From positions 496,001 to 560,000 of the forward strand of contig NZ_JAEQ01000001.1 of NCBI RefSeq assembly GCF_000518985.1: a DNA stretch of 64,000 nt. The letters run 5' to 3'. Both the position numbers and the translations under genes were made by a program. Positions 46,437 to 55,681 of the stretch are shown in pieces (the first letter of the stretch is position 1; every line of letters begins with the position of its first letter). Source of the DNA: Chelativorans sp. J32. Lineage in GTDB: Bacteria > Pseudomonadota > Alphaproteobacteria > Rhizobiales > Rhizobiaceae. The notes under the pieces were generated by a model that saw only the letters and a program-made list of their open reading frames with translations, did no database searches and had not been told where the DNA came from.

Positions 46437-47330
46437 ATGATGAGCCAGGCGCAAACAGATATCCTGACGGACACCAACGAGGGGATGAGCTACCTCAACC
46501 GGCTGCCGCGGCAGGTGGTGGTTCTTTATCTGCCGCTTGCGGTGTTCGTTTTCGTGCTGCTTTTCCCGTTTTATTGGATGGCGATCACGGCGATCAAACC
46601 CAACGCGCAGCTGACCGACTACAACAATCACAGCCCCTTCTGGGTGGTCCAGCCGACCCTGGATCACATCCGGTTTCTCTTTTTTGAAACCTCCTATCCA
46701 GGTTGGCTGCTGAACACCATGTATGTCGCCGTTGCTTCGACATTCCTCTCGATCGCGGCTTCCGTCTTTGCCGCCTATGCCATCGAGCGCATCCGCTTCA
46801 CGGGCGCGAGGCCTGTCGGGTTGCTGATTTTCCTTGCTTATCTCGTACCGCCGTCGATCCTTTTCATTCCGCTCGCTTATATCGTCTTCAAGCTCGGCAT
46901 CTACGATACCAGGCTGGCGCTTATCCTCACCTACCCCACCTTCCTCATTCCCTTCTGTACCTGGCTCCTGATGGGTTACTTCCGCTCGATACCCTTCGAG
47001 CTGGAGGAAAGCGCGTTGGTGGACGGCGCCTCGCGTTGGCAAATCCTGACCAAGATCATCCTGCCGCTTGCGGTCCCCGGCTTGATTTCGGCCGGCATCT
47101 TCGCCTTCACCCTTTCGTGGAACGAGTTCATTTACGCTCTCACCTTCATCCAGTCTTCCGAGAACAAGACCATCCCGGTTGGTGTGCTGACCGAATTGGT
47201 GCGGGGCGACATCTTCGAGTGGGGCGCACTGATGGCGGGCGCTCTGTTTGGCTCCTTGCCCGTTGTGATCCTCTACTCGTTCTTTGTGGATTATTACGTC
47301 TCGTCCATGACGGGGGCCGTTAAGGAATAA
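46437..47330 (+). CDS. Carbohydrate ABC transporter, permease (MalG type)
   Basis: 297-residue permease with six spans and EAA loop LEESALVDGASRWQILTKIILP. The ATG at 46437 (or the next codon at 46440) follows GAGGAGGCGC; the frame from 46404 runs inside the previous gene. Last gene of the denD operon, converging on a small transporter gene 7 bp away. Confidence 0.93.
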   Translation: MMSQAQTDILTDTNEGMSYLNRLPRQVVVLYLPLAVFVFVLLFPFYWMAITAIKPNAQLTDYNNHSPFWVVQPTLDHIRFLFFETSYPGWLLNTMYVAVASTFLSIAASVFAAYAIERIRFTGARPVGLLIFLAYLVPPSILFIPLAYIVFKLGIYDTRLALILTYPTFLIPFCTWLLMGYFRSIPFELEESALVDGASRWQILTKIILPLAVPGLISAGIFAFTLSWNEFIYALTFIQSSENKTIPVGVLTELVRGDIFEWGALMAGALFGSLPVVILYSFFVDYYVSSMTGAVKE

Positions 47331-47337
47331 AGTGGGT

Positions 47338-47670
47338 TCATTCTCCCAGCGGCAGACTGATCAGTGCGACGGCGAGCACTGCAAGCACGAGGCCTGCGCC
47401 CTGCATCGCCGTCACCTTCTCCCCGAAAAAGAACAGGGCCACCGCGTTCACCGCCACCAGTTGGACGACAGCGGAAAGGCTGAGTGCTGACGCCATGCCC
47501 ACGTCCCGGATGAGCCTCAGCATGATCAGGTTGCCGATCGTGTAGAGCACGAGCGTGAGCGCAAGCCAGACGAGGCTGTTGCTCGAAAGAGCCCAGGTCT
47601 TGGCCGAGCTGGCGGCAGCGATGAAAATCGTCGTGGAGAGGATCAGAAGTGCGAAGCTCGTCGGCGTCAT
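47338..47670 (-). CDS. Small EamA/SMR-like four-helix transporter subunit
   Basis: 110 residues, nearly all hydrophobic, four predicted spans: FALLILSTTIFIAAASSAK, LVWLALTLVLYTIGNLIML, SALSLSAVVQLVAVNAVAL and GAGLVLAVLAVALISL. The FFGEKVTAMQGAGL segment is the typical SMR/EamA loop before helix 4. Probably needs to dimerise. ATG at 47670; frames extended through the repeat array upstream (to 48387) are artefacts of the array having no stops. Confidence 0.8.
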   Translation of the reverse strand: MTPTSFALLILSTTIFIAAASSAKTWALSSNSLVWLALTLVLYTIGNLIMLRLIRDVGMASALSLSAVVQLVAVNAVALFFFGEKVTAMQGAGLVLAVLAVALISLPLGE

Positions 47671-47747
47671 GGGCCATCCGTTTGATGCGGGCTGGCCGAA
47701 GATAACCGGGCATCCTTTCGGCGGGTAGGTCGCGCCGCGTTTTTCCA

Positions 47748-48275
47748 GTCCAAGACCCTGCTCCAGCAATTGCTTGCCGAAACAGGGCCCTGGGGAAGCC
47801 GGTCCGGGGGGCGGGAGGACCGACATGGGTGGCCGCATGAGGTGCGGCGCTATTCGGAGTTCCAAGACCCCGCTCGAACAAATTGCTTGCCGAGCAGGGC
47901 CTTGGGAACAGTCGGTCCGGGGGGCGGGAGGACCGACATGGGTTGGCCGCATGAGGTGCGGCATTGTTCGGGGTTCCAAGACCCTGCTCGAACAATTGCT
48001 TGCCGAGCAGGGCCTTGGGAACAGTCGGTCCGGGGGGCGGGAGGACCGACATGGGTTGGCCGCATGAGGTGCGGCATTGTTCGGGGTTCCAAGACCCTGC
48101 TCGAACAATTGCTTGCCGAGCAGGGCCTTGGGAACAGTCGGTCCGGGGGGCGGGAGGACAGACATGGGTTGGCCGCATGCATGCGGCATTGTTCGGGGTT
48201 CCAAGGCCCCGCTCGAACAATCTCTTGCCGAGCAGGGCCTTGGACCAAGCCGGTCCGGGGGGCGGGAGGACCGGC
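47748..48275. repeat. Five-copy tandem array of about 113-bp structured repeats
   Basis: Units begin with CCAAGACCCTGCTCG or a variant at 47750, 47862, 47976, 48089 and 48201, so periods are 112, 114, 113 and 112 bp. Each unit has three hairpins: A (CCAAGACCCTGCTCG with CGAGCAGGGCCTTGG), B (GTCGGTCC with GGACCGAC around a G-rich loop) and C (GCCGCA with TGCGGC). Copy 5 has changed both arms of B to GCCGGTCC/GGACCGGC, keeping the pairing; copy 4 has turned C into a perfect palindrome. Copies 2-4 are nearly identical, 1 and 5 are diverged and 5 lacks C. No coding function; long frames through it are spurious. Confidence 0.93.
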
Positions 48276-48292
48276 TATTGCTCATGCGCAGT

Positions 48293-48547
48293 TTATGGGC
48301 TCTCAAGCCTCCGTTTTTCGGTACCGAAGATACCGAAGCTGGGGCTGGGGCTAAGCCGATCCGGTGCGCGGTGGGATCGGTTTTCATTGCGCCGCATTAG
48401 ATGGCGCCGTTTGCACTCCGCCAGGTGCCAGCGCCCGCGCAGCGTTATCTCCACGCATCGGGCACCGCTTTCTGCCCGGCTGAAGTTAGACCACCAGCGA
48501 GACAGTCTCTTCCGTTGCTCTGGCGTGTAGTTGTCTACCTGGTGCAT
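48293..48547 (-). CDS. Possible small hypothetical protein
   Basis: 84-codon frame starting MHQVDNYTPEQRKRLSRWW, ATG after AAGGGCGAGCACG. The first 50 residues look protein-like (alternating basic and aromatic residues), but the C-terminal part is Arg/Ser/Pro-rich and probably not constrained. I do not recognise the family. It lies between the repeat array and the lipid kinase. Could be a remnant. Confidence 0.3.
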   Translation of the reverse strand: MHQVDNYTPEQRKRLSRWWSNFSRAESGARCVEITLRGRWHLAECKRRHLMRRNENRSHRAPDRLSPSPSFGIFGTEKRRLESP

Positions 48548-48802
48548 CGTGCTCGCCCTTGGTTGCGGCTTTTGATCTGACGCACCCCTTATCTCCCGAT
48601 TCAGCACTTATATTTAAATAGCCCACAACTATAACTTGAGAAAAATATCGTATGGAAATTGCAGATACCCGCCTGCCGGTTTCGAGCGGGTCGCCAAGCG
48701 CGCTTCCAGTTACAAAGATTTAATATGCTGGATTGGCTGCATTGCTGTCGAAATCCGGAACTTACGATCCTATCTCCGCGGGGTGGAAATCGCGGGTCGG
48801 AT

Positions 48803-49691
48803 ATGAGTGAAGGTCAGCAAAGGCGTGCCTTGTTGCTCGTCAACAACAAGGCGCGCCGTGGTCAGGAAGCGATTGAGCCGGTCATGCAGCGCCTGGAGGA
48901 AGGAGGGCTGTCGGTCACGTTCGAGCCGTTTTCGGCTCTTCCAGAGATTGCGCGAGACATCATGCGTCTTCGCGATCGTGCGGATCTGGTTGTCGTGGGG
49001 GGGCGGAGACGGCTCCGTCTCGTCCGCCGCCCTCGCAGTGATGGAAAGCGGCCTGCCAATGGGAATTATCCCGCTTGGCACGGCGAACGACCTTGCCCGT
49101 ACGCTCGATATCCCAATGGATTTGCTCGAAGCCGCGGATGTGATTGTCGGAGGATCGACCCGTCCGGTTGATGTTGGCACGGTCAACGGGCACGCCTTCT
49201 TCAACGTGGCGAGCATCGGCCTCAGCAGTGATCTGGCACAAGGACTGGATCCGGTGCTGAAAAAGCGATTCGGGCGCCTGGGCTATGCGCTTGCGGCCAT
49301 CAAGGTGCTTGCAAAGGCCGGGCACTTCAAGGCGCGTATCCTGGAAAAGGGAACGGCAATTACGGTCGACACCTATCAGATCGCCGTCGGCAACGGGGTG
49401 CATTATGGTGGCGGCAATGTCGTCCAGGAGCATGCGGAGATCGATGACGGTCATCTCGATTTATACAGTCTCGAGATGAAAAATCTTTGGAAGCTGGCGC
49501 TGATGCTTCGGTCCTTCCGGGCGGGCACGCATGGTGCGTGGAAGGAAGTCCGCACGGCCAAATGCGTGGAGTTCGATATCGAGACCGAGGTCCCCATGCC
49601 GGTCAACGCCGATGGCGAAATCGTCACTTCCACGCCGGCCCACTTCAAGGTCCACCCGAGCGCGATCTCAGTATTCGCGCCGGCACGCTGA
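48803..49691 (+). pseudogene. YegS/DAGK-type lipid kinase with a +1 frameshift in a G7 tract
   Basis: Lipid or diacylglycerol kinase of about 295 residues. The N-terminal part, MSEGQQRRALLLVNNKARRG to ADLVVVG, is in the frame starting at 48803; the rest, GGDGSVSSAALAVM, GIIPLGTANDLARTL, VNADGEIV and onwards to 49691, is one base out of frame. The switch is at the run of seven G at 48997-49003; six G would restore the GGGDGS catalytic loop. All later motifs are intact. So the lesion is a sequencing error, a fresh mutation or a phase-variable tract. Start ATG has only a weak RBS. Confidence 0.85.
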
Positions 49692-49694
49692 CAT

Positions 49695-51095
49695 TCAGGC
49701 CTGCATGGCTTTTTCAAGAACCCGGAAGATTCGCTCCTCTTCAGATTGAGCGGCATTGAAGCGCAGAAACCCGTTGGCCGATTGCGACAGGCTGAAGGCG
49801 TTCCCCGGCGCAAGCACCACATTTTCAGCAAGCGCACGCCGCGCAACCGAAGCCGCATCGATGCCTTCGGGGAGCTTGCACCAGAGGAAAAGTCCCGCCT
49901 TCGGTGTCAGCCATGGCTCGATCCCGAGAGGCTTCAGCTTAGCTATCGTATTTTCCATGGCTTGGGAGAGCCTGCCGCGCAACCTGTCGAGATGTCTGCG
50001 ATAACTGCCGTCCTTAAGCAGCGCCAGGACGAGTTCGGCAGCTATGCGCCCGCTGCCGAAGCTCGTCGCCAATTTGAGGTCGGCGAGGTCTTCGATCCAG
50101 GGGCGAGGGGCCGCGATGAAGCCGCAGCGCACGGATGCTGAAAGTGTTTTCGAGAAGCTGCCGATATGCACCACCCGCTGCAGCCCATCGAATGCGGCAA
50201 GCCGCGGCGCGGGCGTCCATTCGAAATCAGCGAAGATATCATCCTCGACGATCGTGAGGTCCGCCTCTTCCGCCAGTTTCAGGATCCTGTGGGCGATTAC
50301 CGGGGAAAGCGTCGCCCCGGTCGGGTTCTGCAGCGCAGAATTGGTGATGTAGAGTCTCGGCCGATGCTTCTCTAGAACTTCCTTGAAACGAGCGATGTCG
50401 GGGCCGTTCGGCGTGTAGGGAACGCCGATCGCTTTCGCCCGGTGCGCGCGAAGCAGGGCATGGAAGTTGAAATAGCAGGGATCGTCGACGATTACCGCGT
50501 CGCCGGGTTCGATCAGGTAGCGGCAGAGGAGATCGATGGCCTGCGTTCCCGATTCGGTGAGCATGACCTGGTCCGGGGACGCCTCGATACCGTGATCCGA
50601 CATCCGACGGGCAAGGAGCACGCGCAGTGCAGAAAGTCCGAGCGGCGTTCCGTAGTCCGTGAGAGCGGACGCTTCGGCGCGGGACAGCGCGCGCAAGGCC
50701 CGCCGCAATTCTTCGCCTGGCATCCAGCTTGCCGGAAGCCACCCGCAGCCCGGTTTCAGCACAAGCTCGTCTGCCTCCAGCGACTGGCGTGAAATCCAGA
50801 GCGGGTCGACCTCCCGGTCCAGCTTGGGGCCGATCCCAGCCAGCGATAAGGGCGCAAGCGGCGCGGTGACATAAAAGCCGGATCCGGCCCGCGAGCGAAT
50901 CAGGCCTTCGGCGACGAGCCGCTCATAGGCTTCCACCACGGTCGACTTCGAGACCTGCATAGATTTCGCAAAGGCGCGGATGGAAGGCAGACGTGAACCC
51001 GGCAATAGGCTGCGTGAGGCGATGCGATTGCGGATGCTCTCCACGACGTCACCCGTTCGCGTGCCGCGGCTCGTCTTTGAGACAACCTGATCCAA
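49695..51095 (-). CDS. MocR-type GntR/aminotransferase transcriptional regulator
   Basis: 466 residues: N-terminal GntR winged helix (GDVVESIRNRIASRSLLPGSRLPSIR, SKSTVVEAYERLVAEGLI), then a fold-type I aminotransferase domain with PLP lysine at about 316 in GSFSKTLSASVRCGF, plus NPTGATLS and VEDDIFADF. MocR proteins use PLP as effector. The start is a TTG at 51095 with GGAG eight bases upstream; no ATG is available before the helix-turn-helix. Divergent from an EamA exporter, the usual MocR target arrangement, with repeated operator-like sites between. Confidence 0.88.
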   Translation of the reverse strand: MDQVVSKTSRGTRTGDVVESIRNRIASRSLLPGSRLPSIRAFAKSMQVSKSTVVEAYERLVAEGLIRSRAGSGFYVTAPLAPLSLAGIGPKLDREVDPLWISRQSLEADELVLKPGCGWLPASWMPGEELRRALRALSRAEASALTDYGTPLGLSALRVLLARRMSDHGIEASPDQVMLTESGTQAIDLLCRYLIEPGDAVIVDDPCYFNFHALLRAHRAKAIGVPYTPNGPDIARFKEVLEKHRPRLYITNSALQNPTGATLSPVIAHRILKLAEEADLTIVEDDIFADFEWTPAPRLAAFDGLQRVVHIGSFSKTLSASVRCGFIAAPRPWIEDLADLKLATSFGSGRIAAELVLALLKDGSYRRHLDRLRGRLSQAMENTIAKLKPLGIEPWLTPKAGLFLWCKLPEGIDAASVARRALAENVVLAPGNAFSLSQSANGFLRFNAAQSEEERIFRVLEKAMQA

Positions 51096-51141
51096 CTGTA
51101 CTGCTCCAGCATCTGGACAGTTTTCTTCAATTGTACTGCTC
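51094..51141. promoter_or_regulatory. Direct-repeat operator between mocR-like and EamA genes
   Basis: Two 13-bp direct repeats, AACTGTACTGCTC at 51094-51106 and AATTGTACTGCTC at 51129-51141, 35 bp apart. MocR regulators such as PdxR bind direct repeats. One copy overlaps the regulator's start codon, suggesting autorepression; the other lies 60 bp upstream of the EamA start. Confidence 0.65.
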
Positions 51142-51200
51142 TGTCTCTGGTATTGCTACCCCCGGGGCCGCATGAGGAGAGAAATCATGCGGAGCATTCA

Positions 51201-52061
51201 ATGGAACGGGCGAGCGGCTGGGCGAATGGATTTGTTGGCGTCCTTATTTTCAGCGGCTCCCTGCCAGCAACTCGCGCCGCGGTCTTGGATTTCGACCCCC
51301 TGTTCCTGACTGTGGCGCGCGCCGCTATCGCGGGCATGCTTGCGCTGGGATTGCTGTTCATCTTCCGCGTAAAGCGGCCGGCTCGCGGCGATTTCGGATC
51401 GCTCTTGATTGTGGCGTTCGGCGTGGTCCTTGGCTTTCCGTTGCTCACCGCTCTGGCATTGCAGTACATGACGTCTGCTCATTCCATTGTCTTCATCGGT
51501 CTCCTGCCATTGGCGACTGCGGCCTTCGGTGTGCTGCGGGCAGGCGAACGGCCGCGTGCCGCTTTCTGGCTCTTCTCTGCTTTGGGAGCTCTTCTGGTCT
51601 CCGGCTTTGCGCTTACGCAGGATTTCTCCGCGTCGGCGAAGGGTGACCTGTTGATGCTGGTGGCCATTATCGTCTGCGGTCTTGGCTATGCCGAAGGAGC
51701 CAAGCTCTCCCGCCGGCTCGGCGGCTGGCAGGTGATCTCCTGGGCCCTGGTTCTGGCGCTGCCGGCCATGCTCGCGCTGACGGTGTTGGTCTTTCCGCCT
51801 TCGTTGCAGGCGATTGGCGAGCAGGCCTGGATCGGCCTCGTCTATGTTTCGATCTTCAGCATGCTCGTCGGCTTTATCTTCTGGTATCGCGGGCTCGCGC
51901 AGGGCGGCATCGCCGCCGTTGGCCAGCTTCAACTGCTGCAACCGTTCTTTGGGCTTTGCATGGCCGGTCTGTTCCTGGGGGAAGCGGTAAGCCCAATGAT
52001 GGTCGCCGTCGCCTCCGGCGTCATTTTGTGCGTGATCGCCGCGAAGAGGGCGGCGCGATAA
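51201..52061 (+). CDS. EamA/DMT-family transporter
   Basis: 286-residue inner-membrane protein with ten predicted helices in two EamA halves: IFSGSLPATRAAV near the start and LGEAVSPMMVAVASGVIL near the end. The ATG at 51201 has GGAG seven bases upstream; the frame extended to 51153 begins with TTG and overlaps the operators. Divergent from the MocR-type regulator and presumably regulated by it. Members export amino acids or metabolites; substrate unknown. Confidence 0.88.
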   Translation: MERASGWANGFVGVLIFSGSLPATRAAVLDFDPLFLTVARAAIAGMLALGLLFIFRVKRPARGDFGSLLIVAFGVVLGFPLLTALALQYMTSAHSIVFIGLLPLATAAFGVLRAGERPRAAFWLFSALGALLVSGFALTQDFSASAKGDLLMLVAIIVCGLGYAEGAKLSRRLGGWQVISWALVLALPAMLALTVLVFPPSLQAIGEQAWIGLVYVSIFSMLVGFIFWYRGLAQGGIAAVGQLQLLQPFFGLCMAGLFLGEAVSPMMVAVASGVILCVIAAKRAAR

Positions 52062-52298
52062 TCCGCGTGCCTGTCGACTGATTCGTAGAGACTGAGATCT
52101 GCCTACAATCTCCCGGTTTTTTCTCCATAGCCCCATTCATGTCATAGAGCTGCGCATAATAGCGGGGGACAACCAAGCCGTGCATGTATGGAAGTGCCTT
52201 AATAGCACAGCTTGAAACGTTCGATCATGTTATCGTCTGGTTTCGAACGATGATCGCGCACGGCAATGCACGGGTAGCTGGCTTCGGGAGTTCCGGAA

Positions 52299-52323
52299 GG
52301 AACTTTGGGTGGGGGAAACCGTT
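52299..52323 (+). promoter_or_regulatory. EcfG-type general stress response promoter for prkA-yeaH-spoVR
   Basis: GGAAC at 52299-52303, exactly 16 bases, then CGTT at 52320-52323: the alphaproteobacterial EcfG consensus GGAAC-N16/17-CGTT. The expected start of transcription, about 52330, leaves a leader of about 60 bases to the prkA ATG. It lies in the 330-bp gap 52062-52391, where I see nothing else. Confidence 0.8.
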
Positions 52324-52391
52324 CACTCCAAGCAGGAGCCGACAGGCAGCGATCTCCGTTGCAACCAACCGGCCTGTCGGGAGAAGGTGCG

Positions 52392-54341
52392 ATGCACAGG
52401 AGCGAATCTGACGTCTTTAATCTCTTTTCGGAGATTTACAGCAGCGCGGCGCGGGAAGAGATGAGCCTTCAGGAATATCTCCTCGCGTGCCGGGACGATA
52501 AATCCATGTATGCCACCGCCGCCGAGCGGATGGTTGAGGCGATTGGCGAGCCTACCCTGATCGATACCAGCATGGACGAAAGGCTGGGCCGGATCTTCGC
52601 CAACAGGACGATAAAGATCTACCCGGCATTCTCGGACTTCTACGGCATGGAGGACACGATCGAAAGGATCGTGGGCTACTTCCGCTATGCCGCACAGGGG
52701 CTCGAGGAGCGCAAGCAGATCCTCTATCTCCTTGGGCCTGTAGGCGGCGGCAAGTCCTCGCTCGCCGAGCGGCTCAAGAAGCTGATGGAACAGCGGCCGA
52801 TCTACACGCTTTCCGTCAACGGCAAGGTGAGTCCGATCTTCGAGTCTCCGCTGGGGCTCTTCCACCCCGACCGGATGGCTGACCTGCTCGAAGACAAATA
52901 TGGGATCGCCCGGCGCCGGCTTACGGGATTGATTTCCCCGTGGGCGGCCAAACGCCTTGAAGAAGTGGGCGGGGACATCTCCAAGTTCAGTGTCGTCAAG
53001 CTCACGCCGTCCCGGCTGCGGCAGATCGGCATCGCCAAGACGGAGCCCGGGGACGAGAACAATCAGGACGTCTCCTCGCTGGTTGGCAAGGTCGATATCC
53101 GCCAGCTCGAGAATTTCAGCCAGCACGATCCCGACGCTTACTCCTATAGCGGCGGCCTGAACCGCACCACCCAGGGCCTGCTCGAATTCGTCGAGATGTT
53201 CAAGGCACCGATCAAGGTGCTCCATCCGCTGCTGACTGCTACCCAGGAAGGCAATTACAACGGAACGGAAAATTTCGGCGCCTTCCCCTATCAAGGCATT
53301 GTCGTTGCCCACTCCAACGAGTCGGAATGGCTGCAATTCAAGAACAACAAGAACAACGAAGCTTTCCTCGACCGCATCCTGGTCGTGAAGGTGCCCTATT
53401 GCCTGCGGGTCACCGAGGAGAAGATGATCTACGACAAACTTCTCCGTGAAAGCGAGCTGAAGAATGCACCCTGCGCTCCCGAGGTCTTGGAGATCCTGAG
53501 CCGCTTCACCGTAGCGACGAGGCTTACGGAGCATGAGAACTCGTCGCTCTACACCAAAATGCGGGTCTATGATGGTGAGAACCTCAAGGACGTAGATCCC
53601 AAGGCGAAGTCGGTGCAGGAATACCGTGACGCCGCGGGCGTGGACGAAGGCATGACCGGGGTGAGCACGCGATTTGCCTTCAAGGTGCTTTCGGAGACCT
53701 TCAATTACGATACCAAAGAGGTGGCCGCCGATCCGGTCCATCTCATGTATATCCTGGAACAGGCCATCCGGCGCGAGCAGTTCGCGAAGGAGAAGGAGAC
53801 GTCTTTCCTCGATTTCATCAAATCGGAGCTTGCGACCCGCTACGCCGAATTCATCGGTCATGAAATACAGAAGGCGTATCTGGAGTCCTACAGCGAATAT
53901 GGCCAGAACCTGTTCGACCGCTACATCGCCTACGCCGATGCGTGGTTGGAAGACCAGGACTTCAAGGATCCCGATACCGGCCAGATCCTGAATCGGCAGG
54001 TGCTGGACAGCGAGCTGTCGCAGATAGAGAAGCCGGCCGGCATCGCCAATCCGAAAGACTTCCGCAACGAAGTGGTGAAGTTCACGCTTAGGGCACGCGC
54101 CAAGAACAATGGCCGCAATCCATCCTGGACGAGCTACGAGAAGTTGCGTGAAGTGATCGAGAAGCGCATGTTCGGTCAGGTGGAGGATCTGCTGCCGGTG
54201 ATCAGCTTCGGTTCGAAGAAGGATTCACAGACCGAAAAGCAGCATGCGGAATTCGTTCAGCGCATGGTCGAGCGCGGCTATACCGAGCGTCAGGTCCGGC
54301 GCCTCGTCGACTGGTATATGCGGGTCAATAAGGCAGGCTGA
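52392..54341 (+). CDS. prkA: PrkA/YeaG serine protein kinase (AAA+)
   Basis: 649-residue cytosolic protein with an AAA+ P-loop GPVGGGKSSLAERL (about 115-128) and the C-terminal PrkA domain (SFGSKKDSQTEKQHAEFVQRM, GYTERQVRRLVDWYM). E. coli YeaG and Bacillus PrkA are kinases or AAA proteins of starvation and stationary phase. The ATG at 52392 follows GAGAAGGTGCG; the frame to 52305 overlaps the promoter. First gene of prkA-yeaH-spoVR. Confidence 0.95.
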   Translation: MHRSESDVFNLFSEIYSSAAREEMSLQEYLLACRDDKSMYATAAERMVEAIGEPTLIDTSMDERLGRIFANRTIKIYPAFSDFYGMEDTIERIVGYFRYAAQGLEERKQILYLLGPVGGGKSSLAERLKKLMEQRPIYTLSVNGKVSPIFESPLGLFHPDRMADLLEDKYGIARRRLTGLISPWAAKRLEEVGGDISKFSVVKLTPSRLRQIGIAKTEPGDENNQDVSSLVGKVDIRQLENFSQHDPDAYSYSGGLNRTTQGLLEFVEMFKAPIKVLHPLLTATQEGNYNGTENFGAFPYQGIVVAHSNESEWLQFKNNKNNEAFLDRILVVKVPYCLRVTEEKMIYDKLLRESELKNAPCAPEVLEILSRFTVATRLTEHENSSLYTKMRVYDGENLKDVDPKAKSVQEYRDAAGVDEGMTGVSTRFAFKVLSETFNYDTKEVAADPVHLMYILEQAIRREQFAKEKETSFLDFIKSELATRYAEFIGHEIQKAYLESYSEYGQNLFDRYIAYADAWLEDQDFKDPDTGQILNRQVLDSELSQIEKPAGIANPKDFRNEVVKFTLRARAKNNGRNPSWTSYEKLREVIEKRMFGQVEDLLPVISFGSKKDSQTEKQHAEFVQRMVERGYTERQVRRLVDWYMRVNKAG

Positions 54342-54359
54342 CGATGCGCGGGTTTCCTC

Positions 54360-55673
54360 ATGCCGATTTATATCGATCGCCGGCTTAATCCCAAGGACAA
54401 GAGCCTGGGAAACAGGCAGCGCTTCCTCAAAAGGGCCAGGGAAGAGCTGAAGCGGACGATCAAGGAGCAGGTCAAGGCCGGCAAGATAACGGACGTGGAC
54501 GCCGAGCATCGCGTGCCGATGCCGGCCCGCGGGACGAGCGAGCCTACTTTTCGTCCTGATCGCTCCAGCGGAGAGAGAGCCTATATCCTCCCGGGAAACA
54601 AGGAGTTTTCCCAGGGGGACCGCCTTCCCAAGCCTGGTGGTTCCGGGGGCGCCGGCGGCACCGGGGCCGGCCGCGGAGGCGCGGACGACGATTTCCAGTT
54701 CGTGCTTTCACGCGAGGAGGTGCTCGATCTCTTCTTCGAGGATCTCGAACTTCCCGACATGGTGAAGATGAACCTCAAGGAGGCGGTGGCCTACAAGCCG
54801 CGCCGCGCGGGTTTTGCAACGAGTGGTTCCCCCACCAACATCAATGTCGGCCGGACCATGCGCAACAGCTACGGCCGGCGCATCGCGCTCCACCGGCCGA
54901 GCAGGCAAGAGGTGGAGAGGCTTGCCACAGAGATTGCAATACTGGAGGCCGATCCGAACAAATGGGCAAAACGTCAGCAGCTTGAAGCACTATGGGCGGA
55001 ACTGGAGGCGCTGGAGCGCAAGCGCCGGCGCATCCCTTATGTCGATCCGGTCGATGTCCGCTTCAATCGCTTCGAGCCGCAGCCTCTTCCCAACGCGAGC
55101 GCTGTCATGTTCTGCCTCATGGATGTGTCGAGCTCCATGGGCGAGCGCGAGAAGGACCTGGCAAAGCGCTTCTTCGTGCTTCTGCATCTTTTCCTGAAGC
55201 GGCGCTATGACCGCATCGACATCGTCTTCATCCGGCACACCCATGAAGCGCGGGAGGTAGACGAGGAGACGTTCTTCTATTCCACCCAGAGTGGCGGCAC
55301 GGTCGTTTCCACGGCGCTTGAGGAAATGCAGCGCATTATCGGCGAGCGCTATCCCTCGCGCGAATGGAACATCTATGCCGCGCAAGCTTCCGATGGCGAC
55401 AATATCGCTGGCGATTCGGAACGGTGCGCCTCCATGCTGCGCGACGAGCTGATGGAGCTCTGCCAGTATTATGCCTATGTCGAAATCATCGACGAACGGG
55501 AAACCGAGATCTTCGGGGCCACCGATAATGGCACCTCCCTTTGGAGAGCCTACCGCACCGTCGGTGAGAAATGGCCGAACTTCCAGATGACGCGCATAGC
55601 CCGTCCGGCGGACATATATCCCGTGTTCCGCAAGCTCTTCGCTCGGCAAAACGCCGCCCAGACGCGCAGGTGA
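54360..55673 (+). CDS. YeaH/YhbH family protein (DUF444, vWA domain)
   Basis: 437 residues. N-terminal IDRRLNPKDKSLGNRQRFLKR is the family signature; a Gly-rich stretch follows (GGSGGAGGTGAGRGG), then a von Willebrand A-like domain with the MIDAS motif DVSSSMGE at about residue 258 and FYSTQSGGTVVSTAL. Acts with PrkA and SpoVR in a stress or sporulation-related system whose biochemistry is unsettled. Starts 18 bp after prkA. Confidence 0.93.
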   Translation: MPIYIDRRLNPKDKSLGNRQRFLKRAREELKRTIKEQVKAGKITDVDAEHRVPMPARGTSEPTFRPDRSSGERAYILPGNKEFSQGDRLPKPGGSGGAGGTGAGRGGADDDFQFVLSREEVLDLFFEDLELPDMVKMNLKEAVAYKPRRAGFATSGSPTNINVGRTMRNSYGRRIALHRPSRQEVERLATEIAILEADPNKWAKRQQLEALWAELEALERKRRRIPYVDPVDVRFNRFEPQPLPNASAVMFCLMDVSSSMGEREKDLAKRFFVLLHLFLKRRYDRIDIVFIRHTHEAREVDEETFFYSTQSGGTVVSTALEEMQRIIGERYPSREWNIYAAQASDGDNIAGDSERCASMLRDELMELCQYYAYVEIIDERETEIFGATDNGTSLWRAYRTVGEKWPNFQMTRIARPADIYPVFRKLFARQNAAQTRR

Positions 55674-55681
55674 TTGGAACG

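Noticed and set aside
47748-48275. CRISPR array
   Set aside because: Units are contiguous, about 113 bp, with no unique spacers and no cas genes.
47294-48530. Several long open frames on both strands through the repeat array
   Set aside because: They share a repeated peptide in changing frames because the 113-bp unit lacks stops; period is not a multiple of three, and only the 110-residue transporter at 47338-47670 has a real family signature.
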